Assembly (NCBI GenBank): GCA_003116995.1 | Contig: BDSL01000054.1 | Coordinates: forward strand, 186,001 to 250,000 | Reading direction: 5' to 3' | Source: Yamagishiella unicocca | Taxonomy: Eukaryota; Chlorophyta; Chlorophyceae; Chlamydomonadales; Volvocaceae | DNA length: 64,000 nucleotides | Part shown: positions 24,226-36,000 of the stretch, one piece after another | Layout: every line of letters begins with the position of its first letter | How positions within the stretch are numbered: the first letter of the stretch is position 1 | Notes under the pieces: generated by a model | The model's input: the letters and a program-made list of their open reading frames with translations, nothing else | Told to the model about the DNA's origin: nothing | The model's database searches: none | Program-made: the position numbers and the translations under genes

Positions 24226-25257
24226 CTGGCGATCAGCACTAGGTCACAAGGCGGTCCGGACAGACACACTCTTGCGTGAGCTCGCTGGGTAGCCCCACTC
24301 CCGGTGTGGAGAGCACCAGCCACGCCTGTTAGTCAGCCACGCATACCTTCCGACCGTATGCAAGTAGCCGACAGGTGCGCGTCTCGAATACTCGGCGGCG
24401 CCACAACCCCCAAGGGATGCCCGGTCCTTTGCCCTGGCCGCAGACCACAGCCGGGAACACGCCGGCGCACCCCCGCTCCAGTCCGCGAGGAGCACAGCGC
24501 GCTGTGCTCCCCAACCCCTCCCACGCCCCGCAACCCCTTCCTCTCCATACTTCCCATGCACTAACCGCTGGCCGGCGGCATGGGCAGATGGGTGCTGGCG
24601 CGCCAGGCAAAGCAACGCAACCTCTGCTCCCTGCCTCCAACCGTCACACGACCACTGCTGCCGCAAGTGGCGGCTCCGCTTATGCCCCGCCGCAAACCGC
24701 CACCCACTTAGCAGCGGGGATACTGCATATAGGGCCACTGCATGCACTCGCGACCAACACGCGTCGACGGCAGCGGCCTAGCAGCCCAGTCAGAGAGCCA
24801 CGTGGCTCCGAAGGCTCCGAAGGCTCCATAGAGGTGTTCCGCGGCTGCCGAGGGTCTGCACGAGGGCGCGCGTCTGCATGTCCGGCTGAAGTCGCCGGGT
24901 TGACGTACTCCATGTGGTGGGCAGCACCCCTGCCCCGCCACCCCGCCACGTCTCCTGATCGGTTTTCACTTTTCAGCGCCTATCTACGGGCTGCCTCTCA
25001 TACCCCGCCCGGCCCCATCCACTACGCCGAATGCACTTGAGGCGGTGTGTGAAGGGCGGCCCGACGCCACGTCACGGCGGCCTACCGGTATCCCGGGCGC
25101 CACCACCCCCGGATAGTGGGGGCCGCCAGCGGTGTGAGTGGCGCCCCTAGCACCCCGCTCAGGCCCCTTGACAGGTCGCAGCACGCAGCTGGCCTCCAGT
25201 TGGGCCCCGGCGGACCCTTAGCTAGCGGCACCCTCGCACATGCGCCAGCCCACCCGA

Positions 25258-25854
25258 CTAGAAGAACCAGAATCTCCGCCGCTTCTTTTCCTCGGCGGGG
25301 GGCTTTGCTCCGGGCTCGGCCCCGCTTGCCCCCGCCCCGCTCGCTGACGTGGCCGCTGGGCCCGCCTCTGGCTTCCGGTTGCACTCCTCGCACTCCTCCC
25401 CGGGCACCACCTTCCCATCGGCTACCTTGGGCACGGCCTGCTGCGGCATGAGGCTCCGGGGCCGAACCAGGCCGCCCGGCTGGGGCGCCATGGCGCTGCA
25501 GTCGAGCACCTTCCACTCGCCATCGATCAGGTTGTACAGCGCCGCGAACGGAACACCAGGCCGCCGCACGGCGCGCACCGTCACATCGGTAATTTGAGTG
25601 CTGCCCTTCAGTGGGAACGTGATGGCGGCGATGTGCCCGGATTGCGTGAAGCCGATGCTGGCATTGTACCAGGGGCCAGCCTCAAAGGGCACCCCAATCT
25701 GTGCCGCAAGCTGGGTATCCTGTTGCGCAAACGTTAGACCCTGATTGCGGAGGATGGTGTACGTGGTATACTCGCCCAGCACGTCGGAGCCCACGTAGCC
25801 GCTTACGCCTAATAGAGCGCCTGCTGCCGCTGTTCGTACCAGCCGTCCGCTCAT
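25258..25854 (-). CDS. COA1-like mitochondrial inner-membrane assembly protein
   Basis: Single-exon frame of 198 aa with a clean ATG at 25854 and no intron needed. An N-terminal weakly hydrophobic segment (about 6-26, GALLGVSGYVG) could be a membrane anchor or uncleaved targeting signal. Residues about 48-125 match the pattern of the COA1 family (cytochrome c oxidase assembly factor 1, also Tim21-like): IGVPFEAGPWYNASIGF, a hydrophobic strand with ITFPLKGS, then VTVRAV and GEWKVLDC. The tail is low complexity (Ala/Gly/Pro with CEEC) and ends in a basic-aromatic KKRRRFWFF. Known COA1 proteins help assemble cytochrome oxidase (yeast) or complex I (animals). The match is by pattern only, so a Tim21-like or other small membrane protein remains possible. 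It is convergent with the ABC transporter and faces away from the kinase gene. Confidence 0.65.
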   Translation of the reverse strand: MSGRLVRTAAAGALLGVSGYVGSDVLGEYTTYTILRNQGLTFAQQDTQLAAQIGVPFEAGPWYNASIGFTQSGHIAAITFPLKGSTQITDVTVRAVRRPGVPFAALYNLIDGEWKVLDCSAMAPQPGGLVRPRSLMPQQAVPKVADGKVVPGEECEECNRKPEAGPAATSASGAGASGAEPGAKPPAEEKKRRRFWFF

Positions 25855-27002
25855 TACAGCTCAGGGATCGAGTTGAGGGTAAATTACGAAAGAAGGCCGT
25901 GCCCTAATGCTTTGCTAGTACGTCGGGAGAATGCACAATCACTGGGCGACTGTTGCCGGTCAATTGGACACCGTTGTTACATATATACATTGCGAACCAT
26001 TATCATAGCAACAAGGACGGAACCAAGGAAACAACTACCGTGTCGGTTTTGGAGCGATTATCGGAGTCCGACGTCGACGCCGACACTCGCATCCCAGCTC
26101 GTTTACACCAGGCCAGACTCTGCCCCTGATTCACACCCTCCGTATATTTACCAAATATCTGGTGCCTTCTGGGCCCGGGGTTGTTATTGTTTTTCCCTCC
26201 CGGCTAGTTGCTTCTGTCGTCTGCGACCATGTTAGTGGGTGTGCCTGGGGCGCTGTCTGCCCGGTTTTGCGTTTTACCCGTCCTCTTGGCCTTGGATTGT
26301 TTGGACCGACCGTTGTGCTGAAGTTTACCTTTGCTGACCTCCTTGTCGGTGGGGCGTTTTTCGCGGGTGGGTGGTGCTCCGGGCCGCCGAGGGTTCCTGT
26401 ACGGGCCTGTCCGGGCTGCTGGCTGGTCCCGCCGTTTTTCCGGCGGTGTGCCTTGGGGTGCCTGAATTATTCTTTTATTCGGGGCCCCACCCTCTTGGGC
26501 GCGGCGGGGCTTCCTGTTTTACCTCCGTGCTTTTGGGGCGTCAGCTGGATGCTAGCCCTTCTTGTGTGTACGGTGAGGCCCTGGCCGGTATGGATGGGCC
26601 CTCCTCTTGTCCTGGGCTGGCCCGGACTTGCGGACACAGTAACCTCAACTAATCATAATATGTGGTTTGAACTTACTTACATCCGCGATTTCTGCCTTGC
26701 ACGTTCGTCTATCAGCTTATGGACATATTCGTATTTTGACCCAACGCTTTCGACAGTAAATCATACGGTATTCTTGCAGGGCTTATGCTCAGCACGATAA
26801 CCGTGGTGTAGCCTTATGATAACCGCGGCACGCATTCTTCAGGGCGGTCGATCAATAGACGTACCCGTTTTGTTCATTACGATACCATCCGGCGGTGGGC
26901 CATCGTACCGACTTCGCTAGCCAACGACCCTATCATTTACAAAGATTGTTCGCATCGCGTCCTTGGCATGCCTTTCACCTTCAAAGCACCGCGACGGTGC
27001 CG
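25855..27002. other. intergenic region with a LINE 3' end
   Basis: Contains the probable promoters of the COA1-like gene (minus) and the first receptor kinase (plus). About 26160-26660 is a T/G-rich stretch with a LINE-type 3' end (separate entry). The long plus-strand frame there lacks motifs and is not called as a gene. Confidence 0.5.
26160..26665 (+). mobile_element. LINE 3' end fragment
   Basis: T/G-rich sequence ending in CCTCCTCTTGTCCTGGGCTG, GGACTTGCGGACACAGTAAC and then A/T-rich DNA. The same end occurs at 42340 (plus) and, inverted, at 51630. The sharp shared ends with unrelated flanks suggest retrotransposed 3' tails. Coding remnants are not clear in this copy. Confidence 0.55.
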
Positions 27003-30000
27003 ATGAGTAGGCCCCGGTCTGTCGGACTTGTTGCGGAGGTGCTCCCGCAAAAGCTACTGCTGGTCCTACTGCTGCATCTTGCCTCATCGACTTCAAGATG
27101 CCAGGCGCAGCGTCGGGTGGTCGAGGAGGTGGCCGTGGCGCACATTTACAGCGGGCTGGACTTCGCACAGGCGGTAGCGAACCCCAACATCGACACCATG
27201 ATATTAATGGTGGATGTGGTACTCAGCTACAGCGATTGGGCTGGAATCGTCACGCCCGTTTTGGTTAGCAGGAACTTGACATTAGAAGGCAACCCGGACG
27301 CCTTGCCCAACCTCAGGGTAATCAACATGAACTGGGTGTCGGAAAAGGTACGCTTAACACTGTATGCCTATCATTAGCAATGGAGCGCACAAATTCAGAA
27401 CGTAAGACATGCGTGTGATGGGTGACGGCAAAGTCTTGGGCCGCAACTGGCGCCATTCCATGTTTAGAATGCCAGCCTCCTTGCGGCACGGATAATACAT
27501 TCGAGGGTGCATCGCAAATGTTAGTCTCTGCTGAGCGGCAGTTGGTGTTCCTCACACCGCTCAATTACCCCCACCCACATAGCGAAAACGCCCCCGCAAA
27601 AGTCCCACACGAGCCGTACCTCCGGGACGCCAATCCCTAACCGCCTTGTGCATTCTTGGTCACCCGCGGGGCCTACCGCAAAGCATCCATTGATGCCATC
27701 CTTGCCGCCTTCGCGTCCTACGGCACCCTGTGGCACTCCAGAACCGGTCGCGTGCCGTTATCAGGGGCCCGCAAAGGGAGCAAGGTCTCTCTTCATGATG
27801 AGTTCGATGGGCAGGGGCCGCCCATCTGCCGCCAGCCACCGACGGGGCTGCCTGGTCGGTGGACGGTCGCACGACTTCACCCTGCCCCTGCTGACCCCCA
27901 TCACTGCCCCCGCCCCCACCCCCACCGGAGGACATAGCAGCCGGGATTTATACTCGACCTCAGGATTCATTTCCTCAACCACGTTCTCCAGCATACACCC
28001 CTAAACGTGTGTACCAGACGTCTTCCTAGTCGTTTTCCTAGTCAATGCCGACCCACGGATTTTCCTCTCCACCGACCAGTTATGATCTAGCTTCCCACCT
28101 TGCTGCTTTGGCGGGGGCGTGTCATACAGGGCTCCCGCGGTGCCGCCCCCCCCCCTCTCTCCCTCCCTCCGCCGCCTGCCCACGTGACTCAACTCCGGCC
28201 CGCGCCAGGCGGGGCCGGGTGGGGTGGGGTGGGGTGAAGTGGGGTTTTAGAACACACCGGCGGCCACCCGGCAAAAGACGTTACGGTAGTAGCTGGGTTG
28301 GTTGGCCCCGAGCTCCATGCGAGCTCGGGCACTCAAGTGGACTCCTTCCTCCTTCGGGTACCCAGGGCGGCCGGTTCCTCCGCCATCCGTGGCCTCCCCG
28401 CAATCCCTTTGACCGCACCTGGTCTGCACCTCGGCACCGCCGCAACCCCAGCCCCTCCTCCTCCTGCCCAACCCCCCACCACCAGGCCCTCCTCCTCCTG
28501 CCCACCCCCCACCCCCCACCCCCATCACCCACAGGTGCGGCTGGGCGACCGCGTGGTGTTTACGATACGCCATATGACCGTCGTCAACTACCGCCTGGGC
28601 AACCACAATCAGGCGCCAGGTGGGGGAAGGGGAGGGGGTGGGGAATGGGGGGGTTGTAGGCTGGAAACCCGTGGACCCGCAATGAAGAAAAGGAAGCACT
28701 AGCTGGAGGATGGTCGAACACGCGTCTGCCTCAGAGGGATGGGCGCGGGGTCCGGGGTGGGATCGGGCTGCCCTGTGCGGCTACAGAAGAGCATCTGCAC
28801 CCACCCGCACCCGCACCCTCCCACCCGCACCCACCCGCACCCATCCGCACCCCGGTTTCGTTTCGGTCATGGGTTTTCCTTGCAACCCCGCAACCCCGCG
28901 CCCTGCCTCGCACCCCCTCCCTCCCCTGCCGCTGCCGCTGCCTGTGTGCGGTCCCTCGCGCCCCCAGGTATGGACCTGCTGGCGGCCTGCCTGCCCAACT
29001 CGTCAGCGCTGTTGCGCGTGGTGGACTGTGCGGGGCTGCACCGTGAGTCGGGGGGGTGGTGTGAGACCGGTGACACAAATAAACGACAAGATAGTGGGCA
29101 TGGTCGTCGGGGGGGGGTGCGGATTGGAGGTTGCAACGAAAACCTGTGTACGACGAAAAAAACGGTTTGGGACATGCGTTTGAAGACGCATTCTGGAGAA
29201 GTTGGTTGACAATTAAAAGTCGGAGATGGTATGTCGACCTTCGCCGCTATGTCCATTGCGGCTGCGGCTCCTAGGCTAACGGAAACAAGGCCCCCGCGTG
29301 GCGTAGGGAAATGGTTTGAGAGGCCGGTTTGTTTGGGGCGCAAGCGGGGGAACTTGGCGAGGTGGCTGGCCGTGGGTTAGCAAAAAAGCGGTGGCGCCCG
29401 ACCCGCCCGAATACCGCCCGGGAGCTTGTGGATGAAGTGGATAAAGCAGTGGACAGGGCCAGCCAGCGTCCGTGGCAGGATGCCGAAGTCGCGCCGCGCC
29501 GCCGTGGGGGGATTGGAGAACGGGAGAGCCCTGACTCATGCCCCTCGGTCCGCAGACAAGAACGCAATCGACAGGCAAAACGCTAGAAAAACATCTTCCC
29601 TACCCAGCTGTTGGACTCACCTGGCCAGCGCCCAAAGCGCGCGGCGGTGGCGGTCGGCGCGAAGCATGCCGGCAAGGGGCACCGTCGGGCGTTAGCAACG
29701 GCAGCCGGAGGCCGAACGGGTGGGCAGGGACCATAGCAACGGGTTTGGAGGAGGGAGGTTGGGGTCGAAGATGGGGTGTCGTCCTATTATCAACGACTTC
29801 CGTGCCGTATCGTCGTAGTATCAGGACCTAGCTTCCAGTAGCCCTTCCTGTTGCCCCCCTCCATCTGCCCCCTCCATCTGCCCCCCTCCATCTGCCCCCC
29901 TCCATCTGCCCCCCTCCATCTGCCCCCTCCCATCTGCCCCCTCCCATCTGCCCCCCTCCATCTGCACCCCTCCATCTGCCCCCCTCCATCTGCACCCCTC

Positions 30001-33000
30001 CATCTGCACCCCTCCATCTGCACCCCTCCATCTGCACCCCTCCATCTGCACCCCTACATCTGCCCCCCTACATCTGCCCCCCTCCATCTGCCCCCCTCCA
30101 TCTGCCCCCCTCCTCGGCCTCCTTCGCGCAGGCGTCTGCTACCCGCCCGCGCTCCAGGAGGCGGTACGTACACGAGCTGGTCGTACAGGGGACTGCATTC
30201 GTGAAGAAGGCCGGGGGGGGGGGGTGGCGAGAAGGCCCGGGGGGGGGACTCATGGTCGCACACGTGTGTGTTTTTGGAGTGCCGGTTATGGCGTCGCTGC
30301 GAGGGCCTTGGTGTCGCAATGTGGCCGGCTCCAGCTGGGAGGCCACGCCACGGAGCCAGCCACGGCCTTTTACTCCCTTCTTTCCTCTCCCCCCCCTGCT
30401 ACCTCCCTTCCCCCCCTCCCACTCACGGTTTGTTTTACTTGTACACGGGTTTTCCTCGCAGCCCCGCTCACATCCCTTCCCCCCTCCCGCTCGCGCCCCT
30501 CCCTTTAAGAACCCCCCTCCCCCCCCTCCGGCCTTTCTATAACCCCCCTCTACGGCCGCAGTCTCTGGCCAATATCCCGCGCCCTGCCTCCCTCCCCGGC
30601 AACCAGTCCTACCGGTCCCACATACCGCAGCCCGGCTGTGTGTACGACCCTCTGGCTCCCCCGATACGGCGCTGCTGGCCCCACCGCGGCAGCTACGACG
30701 ACTTGGGCATGCCGGGGGTGGATCTCAACGAGAATAACCGCATGCTGCTGACACGCTACAACATACACATGCTGCGGGTGCGGCGGCGGGGAGGGAGGGG
30801 ACGAGGGAGGGGGGTAGGAGGGGGGGGAGGGGGGGGGAGGAGGGAGGGGTGGCATAAAAGCCGTTTACACGACAGGGACAGGATAGTTGGCACATGGTCG
30901 TCGGGAGGGAGGGGGTTTTGAGGAAGACACGTGGATGCGAGAAAAACCGTTTAGAAAAGACGTTCGAGATGCATGCTGGAGGACTCGGGAGGGAGGGGGG
31001 GAAGGGGGGGAAGAGGGAGGCGACGGTCTCTGGGTATTTCGGGAGGTAGCGGGGCGGGTATGGGCGCGGGGGGGTCTCTACCCTGGCCAGCGAGATAGGG
31101 GAGGCATTGCCGGCGGGCGGTTTCCACCCTGCCCAGCGAAACCCCAGAACCGACCTGCGCTGTTGCTTCGCGCCTTAGTAAGGCCATGCTGGCAGCGCAA
31201 CCCGTCATTGCGATAGCGTTCCGTGCTGCTGTTTGTGCTTCTCGGCTATCCTTGCACGTGCTCCCCCTCTTTACCCTCCTGGACCCTCCCCCCTCCCCCC
31301 TCCCTCCTCACCTCTCCCCCTTCCTCCCTCCCCTCTCTCCCCCCTTCCTCACCCCCTCCCTCCCTCCCTCCCTGGACCCTCCTTCCTTTCCCCCAGGTCA
31401 CCTACATGTGCGACGTGCTGCTGACGGACGAGTGCGTTCAGGACCTGGGCGCCCTGGGCTGTGCGTACTTCACGTATGCTCGCCTGGACCCCCCCTGGCC
31501 GGCAGCGAGGACCTCGTTCAGCGGCCCGACCTCGCTGCTGCAGCCGCGGCTGAGCGCGACGGCAGCGACCCAGGGGTCGGCGGCGGCTGGGCCGCAGGAC
31601 CCGGAGGAGCCCGATGGCGGGCTCCCGGTGGGGGCCGTCGTTGGGGGCGCAGTCGGGGGTGAGTGGAGTCGTACCGAGCCGGCGTACCGACGTACAGTGG
31701 GCAGTTGGGGTGCACGTAGTAACCGCCTGCGTCAGGGTTCACGTGGGGGGCCCACGTGGGTGCGGCAAGCGGTGTCCGGCCTCTTCTGGCCTCTTCTGGC
31801 CTCTTCTGGCCTCTTCTGGCCTCTTCTGGCCTCTTCTGGCCTCTTCTGGCCTCTTCTGGCCTCTTCTGGCCTCTTCTGGCCTCTTCTGGCCTCTTCTGGC
31901 CTCTTCTGGCCTCTTCTGGCCTCTTCTGGCCTCTTCTGGCCTCTTCTGGCCTCTTCTGGCCTCTTCTGGCCTCTTCTGGCCTCTTCTGGCCTCTTCTGGC
32001 CTCTTCTGGCCTCCGCCGGCTGTGTGTCGATGCAACCCGCGGATGAGGGCGGTCCCTTGGGCTTGGCCTGCCCCCTGTACTCCCGCCGGCTTCCTTGTCG
32101 TACGTATCCCCCCCCACGTCAGATGCCTTACGGACCAGTTGGCCCTCGCCCCATGTCGGTAGCGATCGGTGGTGGCCGGTCAGCTGTACCGTTTGCGGTT
32201 GCGTACCGCCGCCCCCACTTTCTGAGTAAGCCATCCCACCTTCCACCGCCCACCGCCCACCGAGTAGGCCATCCCACCTTCCACCGCCCACCGCCCACCA
32301 TCCACCTTCCACCGCCCACCTTCCACCGCCCACCTTCCACCGCCCACCTTCCACCGCCCACCTCCACCGCCCACCGCCCACCGCCCACTCCCCACCGCCC
32401 ACCGCCCACCGCCCACCGTCCACCGTCCACCGCCCACCGCGCAGGGCTGGTCGTCACAGCGCTCGCCGTGAGCGGCATTGCGGTCCTGGTGCTGCGGCGG
32501 AGGCGGAGGCGGAAGCCGGCGCCGCAGGTAGAACCGCAGCCGCCGGCGCCACAGCCGCCGGCGGTGCAGCCGGCGGCGCAGCTGGCGGCGCAGCCACCAG
32601 AGGTCTCTGGGTGTAAGGCCGACTGGCGCGATGATGGAGAGCGGCTGACACCGGGCCCCGACCAGGACGCCGGGCAAAGCACCCTCGGGTGGGGCTAGGG
32701 GAGGGGAGGGGAGTCAGGGGGGGAGGGCTCTGTTGCTTTCTGCAATCGGCGCGGCCGCTACTTTGCGACTTACCTTGCGACCCGACCCGACCCGACCCAA
32801 CCCAACCCAACCCAACCCAACCCAACCCAACCCAACCCAACCCAACCCGACCCAACCCGACCCGACCCAACCCAACCCGACCCAACCCAACCCAACCCAA
32901 CCCAACCGCAGGATCCTCCGCCCCACGGGCACCTCGCACAGCTCTCATCCAGGCTGCGGCGCAGAGCCGGCGGAGGAGGGCGCGAATCCGGCGGCTGCCT

Positions 33001-36000
33001 TCGATGGCAGCAGCCCCCTTCGGCCCCGCACCCCCACCCCGGCCACTGCCCCCAGCCCGCGCAAGCCCGGCCACGGCCAGGTGTCCGTGACTCGGTCGGC
33101 GGGGCGCGGGGAGCTGATGCCGGTGGCGCTGTCGCGGGGCTCCCGGTTCAGCGCACCAGGTGCGGCCGGCCTCGTGTTGCACGTGTTGCGTCTCCAGCCC
33201 TACCCGGGGCTCGAAGCCCTCGGAGCACCGGGGACGGCTCGAAGGGGTGGGGCAGGAGGGGGTAGGGGCAGGAGGGGGTAGGGGCAAGAGGGGGTAGGGG
33301 CAGGAGGGGGTGGGCGCAGGAGGGGGTAGGGGCAGGAGGGGGTGGGGGCAGGAGGGGGTAGGGGCAGGAGGGGTGGGGGCAGGAGGGGGTAGGGGCAGGA
33401 GGGGTAGGGGCAGGAGGGGGTGGGGGCAGGAGGGGGTAGGGGCAGGAGGGGGTAGGGGCAGGAGGGGGTGGGGGCAGGAGCGGGTGGGGGCAGGAGGGGG
33501 GAGGGCGGAGGGGGCTGTGTTCCAGCTGCGCTCTTGTGCCTGGAGTTCGGTGGTGTTGGCACCGACATGTGCGCAGGGCGTGAGCACGTGGGTGGTCTGG
33601 CGAGGGGCCGAGCATGGGGCAGGAGGCACTGAGGGAAAGGTAGCGTGAGGGAGGCGGGGGGGGGTCGTGCCATGAGTGTCGTGCCCTGAGCGTCGTGCCC
33701 TGTCCTGGCTGTGTGGTGGCTGACGCTGGTGCCGCCCTTTCCGCCGCAGGTGGTGCGCCGGGGGTGGAGGCGGACCCGCTGGTGGTGGTGACGCCACTGA
33801 CACCGCACCGGGCGGACGTCAACCTGCGCCTGGTGATGGGCTGCGGCGCGGCTTCGGAGCCGGAAAGCACCTCCCCGGTCGACAGCGCGGCGGCCGATAG
33901 CTTGGTTGGCGGCGGCACCGGGCCCCCGCTCTCTACCTCCGACTGCACCGCCGCATCCACTACCGACGGCGCCCCCTCCGCCAACAGCTCGGGCCGCGGC
34001 GGCGAGTACGGCGGCGAGGTCAAGCTGCTGCCGGTGGTTCGCGGGCGGGGCTCGTACGGCAAGGTGGTTGAGGGCACGTACCAGGGCGGCCGGGTGGCTG
34101 TGAAGCTGATGGCGGACGTCCTGGGGGCGGCGGTCAGCAGCGAGGGGCTGGTGCGCAGCTTTGCGCAGGAGGTGGAGGTGCTGGCGCGCTGCCGCCACCC
34201 GCACGTGGTGCGGCTGCTGGCGGCGTGCATGCAGCCGCCGCGGCTGTGCCTGGTGATGGAGCTCATGGACACCTCCCTGGAGGCGATGATACGGAGAGCG
34301 CCGGGGCGGCTGCTGCCCATGCACGCGGTGAGCGAGCGAGGGGCGGGGGTTTTTGGGGAAGACGAGTGGATAAGAGAAAAACCTGCGAGGGGCTGAGTGA
34401 GGAGGGGTGCGGTGCCAAACAGCGTTGGACTGGGCTGGGCGGTGCGGCGAGGGGGCGGTAGTTCAGGTGCAGGAGGTATGGAGCGGGGGTCTTTGTGCCG
34501 CACGGAAGGTCTGCCTCGACAGCCTCCACTCACTCACTTCCGCCGAGCCTTCCAACGAGACGCCGCAACACAACTAGCCGGTTTGCGCGCACAGCGTAGC
34601 GCGGCGGCACAGCAGTAGACGCATGGCGCGCAGCTCAAATGGTCGGTGTGAGTCGTGGCTGTCGGTGTGAGTCATGGCTGTCGGTGTGAGTCGTGGCTGT
34701 CGGTGTGAGTCATGGCTGTCGGTGTGAGTTGTGGCTGTCGGTGTGAGTCGTGGCTGTCGGTGTGAGTCGTGGCTGTCGGTGCGAGTCGTGGCTGTCCGAA
34801 TGCACGTTGGGTGTGCGAGGTGGAGCTACACCGCGTCGGACGTGTCACCTACCAGAGTCCCGGGTGACTTGCCACACCCAGCGCCGCTGCAGCATCCCAC
34901 CACCACCACCACCACCACCACCACCACCGCCACCCGTGCTCGCTTGTGGTCCCACAGCCCACCGTGCGAGTGCCTGCCCCCTATGCGGTACGTGTCCGGC
35001 ACCCTGCCCTCGCGCCTAAAACCCTAAAACCCTAAATCCCTAAGCCGCCTGCCCCCCCTGCCCCTCCCCCCTGCTCGCCCGCAGGTCCTGGGTATCGCCC
35101 TAGACGTGGCCCGGGGGCTGGAGTACCTGCACCCCACCATCGTGCACCGGGACCTCAAGGTGAGGCCGGCAGGGAAGCGGAGGGGGGTAGATGGGTGGAG
35201 GGAAGCCAGCCGGTGCACGGCTGTTCCGACTGTAATGCCGCTCCTCTCTCCCTCAAACCTCGCCCGCAACCTGCCCCTGCCCTCGTCCCCTGCCTGCAGC
35301 CCGCCAACGTGCTGGTTAACGACCCGCTGGGTCCGGGCCAGGTGGCAAAGCTGTCGGTAGGTGGGGCGGGTTAGGGTACGGGACGGCCGGTGTATAGGGG
35401 GCGATAAACGTTTCACAGTGCGAGGCACTTCAACCAGGTCCTAACTAGGCAACCCGCTGGTGGATGGCGTCTTTGCGCGGGTTCCGAGGTTCAGCGCCCA
35501 TCCTTGCGATCAGCCCCCCCCCCACGGTTTTCTCGCATTCACGGGTCTTCCTCGGAACCCCCCCCCCCCGCCGGCCGGTCTGTATATGGGCTGGGACGGA
35601 GCCGGGCTTCGACGTGCCTCCCCCATTTGCGCCTGATACGCTACCGCACATCGGTTTGTTTCTTTTCCTTTCACAGGCTGCCGACGGGCCGCATCCACAG
35701 GTTTCTCGTTAGTCAACCCAGGTTCTCCAGCATGCGCATGCAACCGCGTCTCCGGGAAACTATCCGCCGGGTTGTTTCTGCCCTCCGCTTCCTATGTCGT
35801 ATGACCGGGTCTTCTCGGCCCTCCCCTGGCCCCAATTATCCTGTCCGGTCGCATAAACGACATTCATGCTGTCCGCGCCCCGCCCGCAATTCTATCGCAC
35901 AGGACTTTGGTCTGGCTCGGCTGCGATACTCGGACGTCTTGACCCAACACCCTGAGGCGGGCACGGTAGGGCTCCAGGTGGCTGGGATCAGAGGAGTTCG

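Larger units (their letters stand above)
22080..25257. other. intergenic region, no convincing gene
   Basis: Holds the 3' UTR of the ABC transporter and the 3' flank of the COA1-like gene. Small repeats: three 36-bp units at 22870-22980, a 35-40 bp direct pair with GCGTGGATTCGCGGATTG at 23640-23705, and three about 46-bp units at 24095-24225. Open frames of up to 220 codons occur on both strands, but none shows recognisable motifs or consistent splice sites. Confidence 0.5.

Noticed and set aside
26162..26800. 212-codon plus-strand frame rich in Cys, Trp and Gly
   Set aside because: It lies in the T/G-rich part of a LINE 3' end fragment, has no domain motif, and its composition explains the open frame.
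31739..32423. Repeating (EARRGQKRPE)-type frame on the minus strand
   Set aside because: It is the 10-bp intronic array read in three frames; the real gene is on the plus strand and splices over it.
32779..32906. Possible interstitial telomere
   Set aside because: Chlamydomonas-type telomeres are TTTTAGGG-based. CCCAA/CCCGA pentamers do not match and the array is intronic.
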